From Batrachochytrium dendrobatidis JAM81 (taxonomy: Eukaryota > Chytridiomycota > Chytridiomycetes > Rhizophydiales), in the NCBI RefSeq assembly GCF_000203795.2, contig NW_006281104.1:1170198-1234197 (forward strand): a stretch of DNA of 64,000 nucleotides, read 5' to 3'. Of the stretch, positions 10,614 through 21,599 are shown one piece after another. Each line of letters begins with the position of its first letter. The first letter of the stretch is position 1. A program made the position numbers and the translations under genes. The notes below the pieces were generated by a model. The model saw only the letters and a program-made list of their open reading frames with translations, was not told where the DNA came from and searched no databases.

Positions 10614-12756
10614 ATGTTTGTTTCTACTGTTTCTCTCGTTCTTGCTCTTGCCACATCTGCAGTTTTTGCGGTTCCAACCATTCCGTCCACACAAGACGCC
10701 TCTGACAGTCTTCCATTTTACTTTCCCGAATCCACGTACCAACAGATTCCTTATGATCACTCATCCAGCCTCATGGCTCCGTCCAATACCGATCCAGTCA
10801 AGACTGGTGTTGCGTATCTCTGTGACAAACTCAGTCTCACACCTAACGAGTTCAAGGTTTACAATAACTTTACAGACAGTGCTGGCATAACTCACGTATA
10901 TGGTGCACATCTAGTTAATGATGCACGTGTATCCAATCATCAAGCTGCAGTCCATATCCAAGACGGCCAAATTATCTCATATTCGACTTCGTTTGGTACT
11001 GAAAGCCATTTTGCCAAAAGTGAGCTTTCAGTCGCAGAACCCAAAGCCAAACTAACGTTTGAACAGGTTGCAGATGCTGTATCCAAAGCCAAGGGTCTGC
11101 CAGTTTACTCTGAGTTTAAACATGAGCTCGAGTATGTTCAACAGGCTGATGGCACGCTTGTGTATGCTTACAAATTCCAGCTTCGCGACAAAGGTGTTAT
11201 TTCATGGATCCAAGTTTGGGCAGATACCAACACGGGTACGGTATTTCGGATTCAGATATGACTTTTATAGAATCAACACTAATCTGAATGTAAATGGATT
11301 GATATTAGGTAAACTGGTTCAAGTTGTTGATTTTGCTCATCGTGCAACATACAAGGCTATCAAAGTTCCTGATCTCAGTCCTGATGATGGTTTTTCAGAC
11401 ATCAAAGATCCAGAATACAAACCATCGTCACCTAATGGATGGACTGACGGAACTGTCACTCAGGGTAACAACATTGATGCTCTTGACTATACAAAAAAAC
11501 CGCCAGTTCCAGCAAACGGTGTTGACGGTGTATTTGACACCAAGTTCAACCCTACTGCTAATGTTACCGATCCAGACAACATTCAGGCAGCAGCTGTCAA
11601 TCTGTTTTACATTACTAACCTGATACACGATATCACATACCAGTATGGTTTCACCGAGGCTGCTGGTAATTTCCAAAAGGACAACTTTGGAAAAGGTGGT
11701 AAAGGCGGCGATGCAGTCAATATCAATGTCCTAGATACTTCGGATAAGGATAATGCCATTTTTTTAGCTCCACCTGATGGTCAACCTGGCATAATGCTAA
11801 TGTTTCGATTCATTTCTGCCAAGCCCAATCGCAATGGTGGTTTGGACAACCAAGTTCCTTTGCACGAATATGGACACGGTATTTCAAATCGGTTGACTGG
11901 TGGACCTGAAGCAGTTGAGTGTTTGTTTGATGGTGAGGCTGATGGTATGGGTGAAGGCTGGTCCGATATATTTGCAATAATCATAACTGCCAAAGAATCA
12001 CACAAAGCCGACACTCCAATTGGCATTGCTGCATATGTCAAGAATTCGCCCACCGGTATTCGCTCTCATCCTTACACTACTGACATGAAAGTCAATCCCT
12101 TGACGTATGCCGATATTAAAACTCGTCAAAAGTCTCATGATATGGGTGTAGTGTGGGCTTCTATGCTTTGGGAAGTCTACTGGAATTTGGTCACCAAGAA
12201 CGGATTCTCCACCAATCTCTACGACGCCAAGGGCAAGTTTGGTAACATTATTACTATGCAGAATATGATTGGTGGTATGATGCTCCAGCCATGCGATCCA
12301 ACTTTCCTTAGTGCCCGTGATGCTTTTATTGCATCTGATGTTGCTCGCTACAATGGCGCCAACAAATGCGAGATCTGGAAAGGATTCGCCAAACGCGGTC
12401 TGGGAGTCAAGGCTGCTAATAGTACAAACGATTTCTCAGTTCCTGATGAATGCAGTGGTGGTACTTCATCGTCTAGCAGTGTCTCTATTGCTACCACAGT
12501 AGAGTCTGCAACCATAGGAGCTACAACCGCAGAAGCTACCACAACAGAGTCTACCACAACAGAGTCTACTACCACAGAAGCTACTACTACTGCAAGACCT
12601 ACAACAACTGCACGCGCTACCACCACAAGGAAATCTACTACAAAGAAATCTACCACAAAAAGATCCACCACTACTCGTGGTCCTAAGCCTACTTCTGGAT
12701 GCACTCGCATGGACATTTGCTGCATCTATGTTGGAAAAAGTTGCGATCAAAACTAG
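10614..12756 (+). CDS. Secreted fungalysin metalloprotease (peptidase M36)
   Basis: Two exons (10614-11235 and 11309-12756) with a 73-nt GT-AG intron give 689 residues. The ATG at 10614 starts a signal peptide (MFVSTVSLVLALATSAVFA). Next come an FTP-type propeptide and the M36 catalytic domain with HEYGH (H393, E394, H397) and the third zinc ligand E423 in GMGEGWSD. All key residues are present, so it should be an active extracellular endopeptidase of the elastinolytic fungalysin type. From about residue 591 there is a Thr/Ser-rich linker with repeated TTTES units and a short Cys-rich end (CTRMDICC...SC), not typical of all fungalysins, which could be a cell-wall stalk. Family members are expanded in Batrachochytrium and linked to host tissue degradation. 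The gene lies alone between two 5S repeats. Confidence 0.93.
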
Positions 12757-13241
12757 ATGTTCAAGTCTAGTAATTGTTTCTACAATTTATTGAATAAAGT
12801 ATATTGTAACAATGTATAAACAATCTGTATTAGTAATGGCTATTTGGTGTGTATGGCTTTGTGACAAGTAATGCCATTAGTTTAACCTCGAATGAACACG
12901 GCACACTTGCATGGAGTTATCTATGCTTTGATATTCGAGTTTATTCAGCAAATAAATCCATTCAATATCAAGTAAAGGCTTGAATGAAATACATTCAGAA
13001 CTATCAGCCCAAAATATGCTGTTTTTACAAGACATTGACTAGTAATACAATATGTCCACCATTGGGTAGAGTTGTATCAATCAAAACAAGTATAGGCTGC
13101 ATTATCACAATTACTGATGATCGATCTCAGAATTCTGTTTAAACATATCAATCAATGGCAATGACTGTTGAAAAGGCTAGCATGGATGACAAGTGCAAAG
13201 TAACTGATTGAGTCGAGAGTATCAATTACACAATCTACCTG
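12757..13241. other. 3' flank of fungalysin, no gene seen
   Basis: A possible polyadenylation context (AATAAAG at 12792) follows the stop by about 35 bases. Nothing else is recognised up to the second 5S repeat. Confidence 0.5.
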
Positions 13242-13709
13242 CACAATATTCAACTATTATCGACATGATTGGAGTATTGAACATCAAGTTTGATATGCGG
13301 TGTCATGGAATCATCTGGTTGTCCATATGATTGTCAATCACCAAACGTGTAGTTGTCAATGTTCAGATCCAATATAAAACAGATGATCATTGGTGATGAG
13401 AATATCATGCAGTATTGATTTACAAGTGCTGACACCAAACCACAATGTATTTGACAAACACATCTAACGAATATTACCGTATAATTGGTTTCAATCAACA
13501 TCTACGGCCATACACACAAGAAAATACCGGATCCCGTTCGATCTCCGAAGTCAAGCTTGTGATGGCTCAGTCAGTACTGTGGTGGGGGACCACACGGGAA
13601 TACTGAGTGCTGTAGTTTTTGCTAAATTAACAATCTGATCTCGTTTTGGTATTCTGGATCAAATCTCAACTTGAATCTTTATGATGGTTGTGTTGAAACT
13701 GGAAAGCAA
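13242..13709. repeat. 468-bp direct repeat, copy 2 (contains 5S rRNA gene)
   Basis: The partner of 8163-8630 in the same orientation, with about 98% identity by eye. The two copies enclose 4.6 kb containing only the fungalysin gene. Confidence 0.9.
13500..13617 (+). rRNA. rrn5: 5S ribosomal RNA
   Basis: Identical over its whole length to the copy at 8421-8538, including the downstream T run and the upstream TATAATTGG box. Same strand. Confidence 0.93.
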
Positions 13710-14455
13710 TGTCAAGAGTGCGATATGGTATATCGCTGCGAGTACCACGACTTGTACCAAACATCACTGATCATCCGTTGGTTTAAACGCAACCCAACAA
13801 CAGGGACACTTTACTGGATAGACTATCAAGTGACACCAATATTTTAAAAAATCGATTCGCCAACAAGACACTGCAAATACTTTGAACCAAGTGTGTTGAC
13901 AGATATGCTTGCTTGGGATTCATTTGCCATTCATTACCAAAGATGATCTCAATCACGAATGTATTAAAACTGAATGCGAGTATTGTTGCTACTTTGACGC
14001 TAATTCGTTTGAAGTATGAATCCAACACTGAGTTTCATAACAATTCAAACTGTCATCATTCAATGTCATATATATACTGATCAATTAATAAATGGTGTCC
14101 AAAGTGACTCTTTTTATGATGTGATTAAATGCAATATTAATGTCACGGACCATTTGAAAAACTACTTTTCAGAAATGTCACTGATATTTAAAAATTGAAC
14201 ATTTCTTTCACAATTCGAGTCCAGATATTTAAAATCAAATAAAAGCAATAATGAAAGTAAAAGCTGATTGGCAGTTACTTTTTGAGAAATAATGGCAACT
14301 ACAGATATGCTAAAGTAGTATTGCCACAAGGGCTGGTCGCTTCCAAGATTATGTTTGTTAGATATAAAAAAAGAATTCTTTTCAAAAGGTGTGTTAAAAC
14401 AGCTAGTAATGCAAAACAAAGATAAAAGCTAGGATTACAAATGATTGAAGGGATG
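13710..14455. other. Gene-free stretch
   Basis: No supportable gene. The right part may hold further decayed Polinton sequence, since polymerase traces begin just after it. Confidence 0.4.
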
Positions 14456-14650
14456 GTAAGACTCATTGGCACATGAAAAATGCCTGACCAGTTTTGATAA
14501 ACATGAAACAATCAAATAGTCTGAAAATGTCTGTAATAAAAGTGCTAGATCAAACAGCTATAAGACACACAAGAGTTTAATGATAGGTTATGAATTTCAT
14601 TTTAGGAGAGCTTCGTTCAAACGATGTCTACCTATTCGAATTAGATAACA
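14456..14650 (+). pseudogene. Ancient remnant of a Polinton DNA polymerase
   Basis: Plus-strand translation, with stops and shifts, follows the polymerase piece at 3738-4000: an RLIG trace, then KHETIK (KHETVK there), then GYEFHFRRASFKRCL (GYEFRFSKTSFKQSL there). The order and spacing match about 60 residues around and after motif B. Internal stops and frame changes show it is far older than the copy at the left end of the window. It lies 55 bases beyond the stop codon of the opposite-strand FAM13-like gene. Confidence 0.65.
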
Positions 14651-14703
14651 GCTTTGACTTGAACATTCTATATTGTAAATCTGAACTTCGAATCATTGAC
14701 AAT

Positions 14704-17700
14704 TTATGGCTTTAAGATGCTCATCTCTTGTATTTTCTTGCGAATAATCTATATTCATTTAAATACAATGTAAATAAGTCTATACCTTTGCACAGTGTTG
14801 TATTTTTCAAATAGTTTAAATTTTCTATTGGCATACCTTGTATTGAAGATATTCTACTTTCAGCGGCTCCCAATCATCGATACTTTGAGCATGTCTACCG
14901 TGCTGTTGTTGAAACATAGTCTGATATTCAAACAGTTTAATCTGCAGCTCTCGCTTATTTTTCTTTAGGTTTTGATACATGTCTTCGTCAAATATACAGT
15001 TTACTGTTTTTTGATTACTCTGAATCCACACTTGGTCTTGCATATCCAATGTGGCAGTATCTATTAGTTTCGTATCCAATGAAGATACATTCTAGGATTG
15101 ATAGTATTTGTTTCAGACTGGTTAGAAAATAGTGTTAGAATGCAATTCCGCGTTATTCAGTGGCATACCTCTAAACCATTCTTTTGTTTGAGATTGCAGT
15201 ACCACAAGTATAGTTGCTTCATGATCAGTCTTTCTTCCTTCGAAATCTGGTATTTATCCAACATTTTAGATTAATGTACAATAATATAGCATCAAATAAC
15301 CATGCACATATTCTACAGCCAGGATCGATCAATTCGTGTACCATAAGAATTAACTTACAGAACTCGTAGTGGTGGAACTTGATGCATTTAAAGCGTGGTC
15401 AGAGTAATGTTTTTTGAGTTTTGCCAGCTCTGATTTGACAAACTCCCGTTCTTGTCTAATTTGTTCCATTGTCATTTGATCAATTTCGTCGGGTCTATTA
15501 TTAATTCTTCGTTGCTGCATGATTAAATCCAGAGCCAATTTAGCCGAGTACTTGCTTGGATCTGTTATGCTTGGAGTCAATAGAATAGGCGAAGTTTCAG
15601 CATCCGTATCATCTGTTTTTAGTCTAGTTTGCGAAAACACATTGCCATGAGCCGATTCTTTAATTTTATTTTGTAATTCTATTTGAAAATCAGCAAATTA
15701 CATTCGTATCTTTCAATAAATCATTCACAATATCTCCATGATATAGCTAAATACATACCTCGAAAAATTTCTTTGAGTTGCATGTATCGATTGTGATCAT
15801 TATCGTAGTTTGAAGTAGTAATATGATTTGTGGTTCTGGTTTGATATATACGCTTTTGAAGCATCTTGTACTCATCCTTGATATTTTTCAAATCGGCTTT
15901 TGAGTACTGCTTCCCATTTATTTCAATACACAACATGGGTTGTTGTGAAGATACATTAGAGTGAGCTTGCTGAATAGTTGATGTTAATGGCAATGCAATG
16001 ACATTGACTGACGGGAATACAGTGTTGAGTTGATGTTTATCCAAAGGAGTTTTAGTATGTGTTGTTGGTGGAATCAAGATTTTTGCAGAACTCTTTTCAT
16101 CTTCCAAATTAGCGTTTGTATACTTATTCTTGGTTGATTTTAATACAGTTTCGCTTATTTTGAAATCGTTTCGTGCAGTTTTAATCGATCTGGATCTTGC
16201 TAAAAGTGGCAATTCTGGAGAATTGCTGGATTGTCGGGTTAAAAAGGATTCATCCTTTGATTGGATCTGTCCGGATGAAACAGGCAAAGGACATATGGGT
16301 GTGTATTGGATTCCTGTGGCCAATGGGGATGGTAATGCAGCCAAGCTAGCTGAGCGGATCGCAGGTGTAAATGGTGAAATGGGAGATACAATAGCTGCTT
16401 CCCGTGCAATAAGCCTTTTGGCTGGATTTGGAGATTCTAATGAAAGTAATACAGGTCTACTACCTGTATCTGATAATGTTCCCAATGGCGTATGCTGCTG
16501 ATTATTTCGCTCAAGTGGTTCAAGCAGTTTTTTAGTCGATATTTTTGATACTTGAGTCAAATCATCCCGGCTGCTCAAATTTGGAGGTATACTATACATA
16601 TTTCTGGCCAGTTCCGATATTTCTGGAGTTAAAACCTATACAAAGATTGTTATTATTAATAAGCCGAGTTTGTAATATTGTTTCCAAACAATATTCAAAA
16701 GCAACAGTATTATACCTTTTCATTTAAAAATCCTGTAAAAATAACAAGTTTATGATTAAACCACATTAAATCAGTGCCAGTATACATTCATAAATCAAAA
16801 AGTCGTGTCATTCAAAAGTCAAATACCTGGCTCTGCAATGGTTCGTGATGACGATCGTACTGGATGCAATAGTTGAACATTTGCAATTTTGATCGACTTT
16901 TCACCATTAGGTGAGGACCGTGTATCTTGCATGGGAGAGTTTTGAACTGGTACTGGATGGAATGAATTCGGAAGAGAAGGTGCTTGTTGTGAAAGCGGAG
17001 CTCGAGCTACAGGGGTATTATCGGTAAAGCTTTGCTTATCCACTACTTTTTTATTGGAGATTGCTATGTGTAGCACTGGCTCAACTGTAGGTTGTTTCGT
17101 GTTGGTCAAATCAATAGGCTGGGAATTACTATGTATGCAATCTACCAATGAATTTGCTTTTTGTACTGAGTCGTAGCTTGTTTTCCATGGTTGATAATTG
17201 TTTATGAACTGGTCTGCACTGTCGCTTAGAATGCCTGGCTGAACATCAACTGCTTTCTTAAAATCATCTTGCATATTTTCAATGTATATATCGCTGGGAA
17301 TATGCCGATTTGGTCCACAAGGCTTGCTTTTTAAATTCTGCCAATAACATTGATATATAAGTTAGCTGTAAGAATTTTTAAAAAACTCGGATAGTCAAGT
17401 CATAAAATTTCTAATACTAATCATACATAAATATAATCCTCTCGTTTCTTGTGATTCAAAATGAAAACATCATTTTCAGTTAAATGAGAGTGTTTAATTT
17501 GAGAAAGAGTTTGTTCGGTTTCAGAAACAGGATGATCCTGGGTTAAATAAACGTTCAAATCAGTAAAAGTACAGTTAGTCTGATTTAATTGCTAAACCGT
17601 GCAGTAATAAAAATCATCATATTTCACTGCTTTAATATGAATTACCTGCTTTTCGATTTTCTTGGGTTTAAATTCCAAATATATGGCAGAAGTAGGTAAT

Positions 17701-19331
17701 TCATTTTGATAGACCGTTTCGTTTTTTGGTGATACGTGTGTTGTATCTATACGAGGGTTGCTTGATAATTTTACGTGTGTTGGCGATTGTACTGGTACCT
17801 GTATTTATCATTAGATTATTCATGACTAGTTTTAAAAGCTCAATTGAATCGTTCATTCTTAGGCCCAACATACCAACTCCAAATAGGTTTTTGCCGAGTT
17901 GATTGCCTCTTGGTTTTTCCGCGAAATTCCAAATAGTACGGCATCTATGCTTTCCTCGACCAGATTATCCACCTTTTGTTTTTGTATGCTTGATATTTCC
18001 TTTTCCATAGGCTCGGGAGAAGATCTACACGAAGAAAAACTCGTGACAGATGCCGATTGCTGAATGTGTGGTTTGTGGTCATGTACTGCTTCCATACCAT
18101 CATTGTAAATCGTAGGCAGAGCTGAGTCGGGTAACTCTGTATTCCACATTTCAAAGTGTTTCAATAACTCAGTGATGATGTTTGCTGCCTCGATACTTTC
18201 ACTCATAAATCTTTCTATAGCGATTGGTGTTGCAGTTTTTGGCGATGAAGAATGAACCACAGGGCTTTGACTTGCTTGTGAGTCGGACGGACAGTAAAAT
18301 ATGGTTGGACCGAATACAATGGCTATATTTGATATAGTCATCTTGTTTACATCCGATTTAGAGCTTAGTCGAACAAGAAACCGACAAAGGTATACCAGCG
18401 TTGATTGGTGAATTGTGGGTAGTTTAGAAACGACTTTTTTAAGTTGTTCGATCGAGTCTAAATCATTCAAGATTTTAGTTTTCCAATTCTACTTGTTACT
18501 ATAGCCATGCATTAAAAGATAAAGCTATATAAAATCACTCCAAGCCAGCCAATTTACCTCCCGCTACAGAAAAATCATAGAAAAATTCCCTGGGAATAAT
18601 TCTGTCCGTCAATTCTCTCATCCATTGCTTCATTATCGAAGAAACGATCAAATTCAAGTCCATTTCAGGTTTTGTTGCTGCCCAAATATTTAAATCTAGA
18701 TTTGTTTAGAAAAGTAAGCAGGAAATACTACCAAGTATAACAGTATAATTAAAAAATAGGCTTTACAGGTAATATATAAGCAAAACTACTCAACTATGCT
18801 CCAAATTTTTACGAACCTCCTTGACATCTTTTGATGAAGCTGCTGTACGGAATAGTCCTTGGGTTGATAGTCCTGTATCAAATTGTATTTTACAATGATT
18901 AGCCAAACAGCTAAATGGCGTGATAAAAGTATGTCAAGTTTCACAAGACAATTGTTCAGACTGCGATGTTGCATACCTTCTTCAGTATCGAGACATTGAA
19001 TGCATTGTTGAAGAATGATGGGAACATTGGGTATCAATGGTCTTGCGGTTGTACTTTTTAGATTTGAAGATGAGTTGGTTGCTTTATGCTTTACTGATTG
19101 TTCGGATTGGGATGAAACCAAGTTGCCATGAACATCCTGGGTCGAAAGAAAGTCTGATTGATTTTGTATTGTAAATGGATGCTGGAGGATACGGATGGCA
19201 TCATTTTCGACACACATAGATAGACTAGTTCCAAAGACGGCCGAGCTGGACAGCATGCTTGAGTCGGATGCATTATTTAACTGTCCAGTCTTTGGTGGAT
19301 TCAGTCGCGAAAACAGTCGCTTCATTACCAT
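14704..19331 (-). CDS. FAM13-like Rho GTPase-activating protein
   Basis: A multi-exon gene from ATG 19331. About twelve exons can be followed: 19331-18977, 18872 to about 18795, about 18690-18560, about 18478-17874, then pieces near 17800-17650, 17590-17430, 17338-16830, 16636-15761, 15690-15358, 15270-15170, 15110-14838 and a last short exon 14748-14704. The N-terminal RhoGAP domain has VPIILQQCIQCLDTEEG, then GLFRTAASSKDVKE with the catalytic Arg, WMRELTDRIIP, and SKLPTIHQSTLVYLCRFL with NKMTISNIAIVFGPTI. A long disordered Ser/Pro-rich middle follows. The C-terminal coiled-coil modules (ISKEERLIMKQLY, then HGRHAQSIDDWEPLKVEYLQYK) match the end of animal FAM13 proteins. It should switch off a Rho/Rac/Cdc42 GTPase. 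Several splice sites are approximate. Confidence 0.8.
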
Positions 19332-19603
19332 GGATGCAATTTGGAATTTACTTTGTATATGCTGCTAATAGGAATTTAAATAATCACTGAATACTGAAAG
19401 TATATCGAATTTATATTTATGACAATAAGTGTTGATTCTAGCTTTTTAGAAAAGCTGATGCTTGAACTAGACTGAATGGTGTGAAGTAAACAACCCGCTC
19501 AAATTTATTGCTGATTTGGCCATTTGTTTGCCTTGAAGACAGTGGAAAAACGCCCAAATCCTGTTTCCTTCAAGCGCAAGTCAATCACCAACAGCCTGAC
19601 AGA

Positions 19604-20247
19604 ATGGCAAAGCATCATCCAGACTTGATATTTTGTCGCAAACAGCCAGGAATAGGTACAGATGCACACTTTGATGTATATTATATTTATACGACTCATT
19701 CTCTTTGACTAGTGTCTTGCAATCCATTGACTGCCTTGACTGTTTCTTAAACTATAAATAGCCATTGGGCGACTTTGTGAGAAGCATGATGGTGTTTGCA
19801 TCATTTGTGACTCTCTGGTTCGACCAGCAGATTTGGTGCGTATATGCGACGAATGCAACTATGGCTCATTGGTTGGTCGATGTGTTGTGTGTGGTGGACC
19901 TGGTGTCTCGGACGCTTACTACTGTAAAGAGTGTGTGATTCAAGAAAAAGATGTATGTACAGCTTCAACTGTTTTGAACAATGCTCTACTCATTAGATTA
20001 TATAACCAAGTATTTATTCGTTGAAATCTCTAATACATCTGACTACTTTATCACGATCGTTATTGCGATCTGTTGTGCGTCTCATTACACTCAAATTGAC
20101 ATGCATTGTACTCTGGAAATTTGGTCTTTCAATATAATGCATTCTGGATAATTGTAGAGGGATGGATGTCCAAAGATTGTGAATCTCGGTAGCAGCAAAA
20201 CAGACTTATTTTATGAACGAAAAAAGTTTGGATTTAAAAAGCGGTAG
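19604..20247 (+). CDS. PHF5A: PHF5A / Rds3, SF3b spliceosome subunit
   Basis: Three exons (19604-19655, 19762-19952, 20158-20247) join in frame to exactly 110 residues, the same length as human PHF5A. The protein begins [16 protein letters not shown] and has the CxxC pairs of its knotted zinc fold ([49 protein letters not shown]). It ends [14 protein letters not shown]5A is a core part of the SF3b complex of the U2 snRNP and helps recognise the branch point. Near-complete conservation makes the call secure. The 3' end is convergent with EFG1 (167-base gap). Confidence 0.97.
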
Positions 20248-20414
20248 CATTGCTGGTGCAGGTTTAAGTTTGGGACAAATGCACAAAGTTGGTATATGTA
20301 TCAGTCGCAAATATCACTTTGGGTATTATCCCATCTTTTTTGGAACCAAATGAGATGCATTCATTTAAAATGCATGCTATTCCTGCACCATTAAAAATAC
20401 ATTATTTTTAAAGA

Positions 20415-21446
20415 TCAATTTACAAAAAATTCGTCGGGCTTTTCTGCAGTAGATATAGTTTTTTGCTTTTTGTATTTCTTTCCAGATTTGGACTTGCTCT
20501 CGTGAACATCTTTACCCAGCTCTTCGAGATCTGTGCTTGGTATCTGTTTTTTCTCTTTGTCTGCTGTAGCATTAGTTTCATTCAATGTGTCACTGTCTTG
20601 GTCATTGTTCATGCGAAGTAAATATCCCTTTTCAAGTAGTCCTGCTTCATGTGCCTGCTGGATCTTGTCCATGATTTGTTTTTGAAGAACTGCAGTATGC
20701 GATTCTGGTGCAGACGGCTCTTTTGGAAAAAGAGAAATATACTTGGTGTCACAAGGGTAATGTGAAACATAGAGCAGCTGCATCTTGAGGCTTTCCAGCG
20801 ATGACTGTAGTTTGCTATTATCTTTACCCTCACTGCTCAGAACTTCAATTTGCTTTGTTGTTTGAGTAATCTTTCGATGCAGTTTTTTGGTTTCTGCATC
20901 AATGCATTTAAAAGGTTAGTACATCAAAGCTGGCATAAAACTCCAAAGCCAGACACTCAGTATCTTGTTTATAAAAACGATGAAAATTAAAACCATTCGA
21001 GCCAACATACCGACGAATCGAACATATTTATACTGCTCATACAGTCTAGACTCGATTTCTTCCTGACCCTTTTCCTTTAGTTTGAGTTGAAGTGCCTTTG
21101 CCCGTCTCTCCAACTCTTGGCGTTGTGTTGCTGACAAGTTGCGCTAAATAGTTTCAATAAATCAATTTAAAATACAGGACAAATATGCAATGATTTGAAA
21201 AAAATAATGAATTAGACGTCCCATTGGTTCAAAGTTTGCATTTCTTGGCTGAAGAAAGCAGTGTAGTTGAATATATATAGCCAGTTGTACCTTGAGAGAT
21301 CTCTCGTTATCTCGGATGCTCCGCTTTAAATCACTTTTAGACTCCTTTGTCTTTTTGTAAACATGATGACCGTACTTTTTGGCCAAAGGATTCAAAGGAT
21401 TTTTCTTTTTATGCTTGACAGGTTGCTTCTGCTCATTGCTATCCAT
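20415..21446 (-). CDS. EFG1: rRNA-processing protein EFG1
   Basis: Three exons (21446-21291, 21143-21011, 20893-20415) join in frame to 255 residues. The ATG at 21446 opens a basic N-terminus. The middle reads LSATQRQELERRAKALQLKL, then YEQYKYVRFVETKKLHRKI, and later LLYVSHYPCDTKYISLFP, the conserved blocks of the EFG1 family (18S rRNA processing, small-subunit precursor, nucleolus). The C-terminal tail is Lys-rich, suited to nucleolar localisation. The 10-bp tandem repeat just upstream is in its promoter. It follows the TCERG1-like gene on the same strand with a 153-base gap. Confidence 0.85.
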
Positions 21447-21460
21447 GTATGCTGGTGAAA

Positions 21461-21500
21461 TGTGTCGAAATGTGTTGAAATGTGTCGAAAATTGTCGAAA
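21461..21500. repeat. Four tandem copies of a 10-bp unit
   Basis: The unit TGTGTCGAAA is repeated four times (third and fourth columns vary) at 21461-21500, ending about 15 bases upstream of the EFG1 start on the minus strand. It may be a promoter element array or a simple repeat. Confidence 0.75.
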
Positions 21501-21599
21501 ATCCAAAAAAATTCAACCCACAAACCAATCATCAGGACAAATGGGTTTGCCAACATGGCTTCAGACCATTTTACATTGTAAATCACCAGCAGCAGTTTA

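Noticed and set aside
12348..12725. Val-rich minus-strand frame
   Set aside because: It is the antisense shadow of the Thr codons of the fungalysin stalk.
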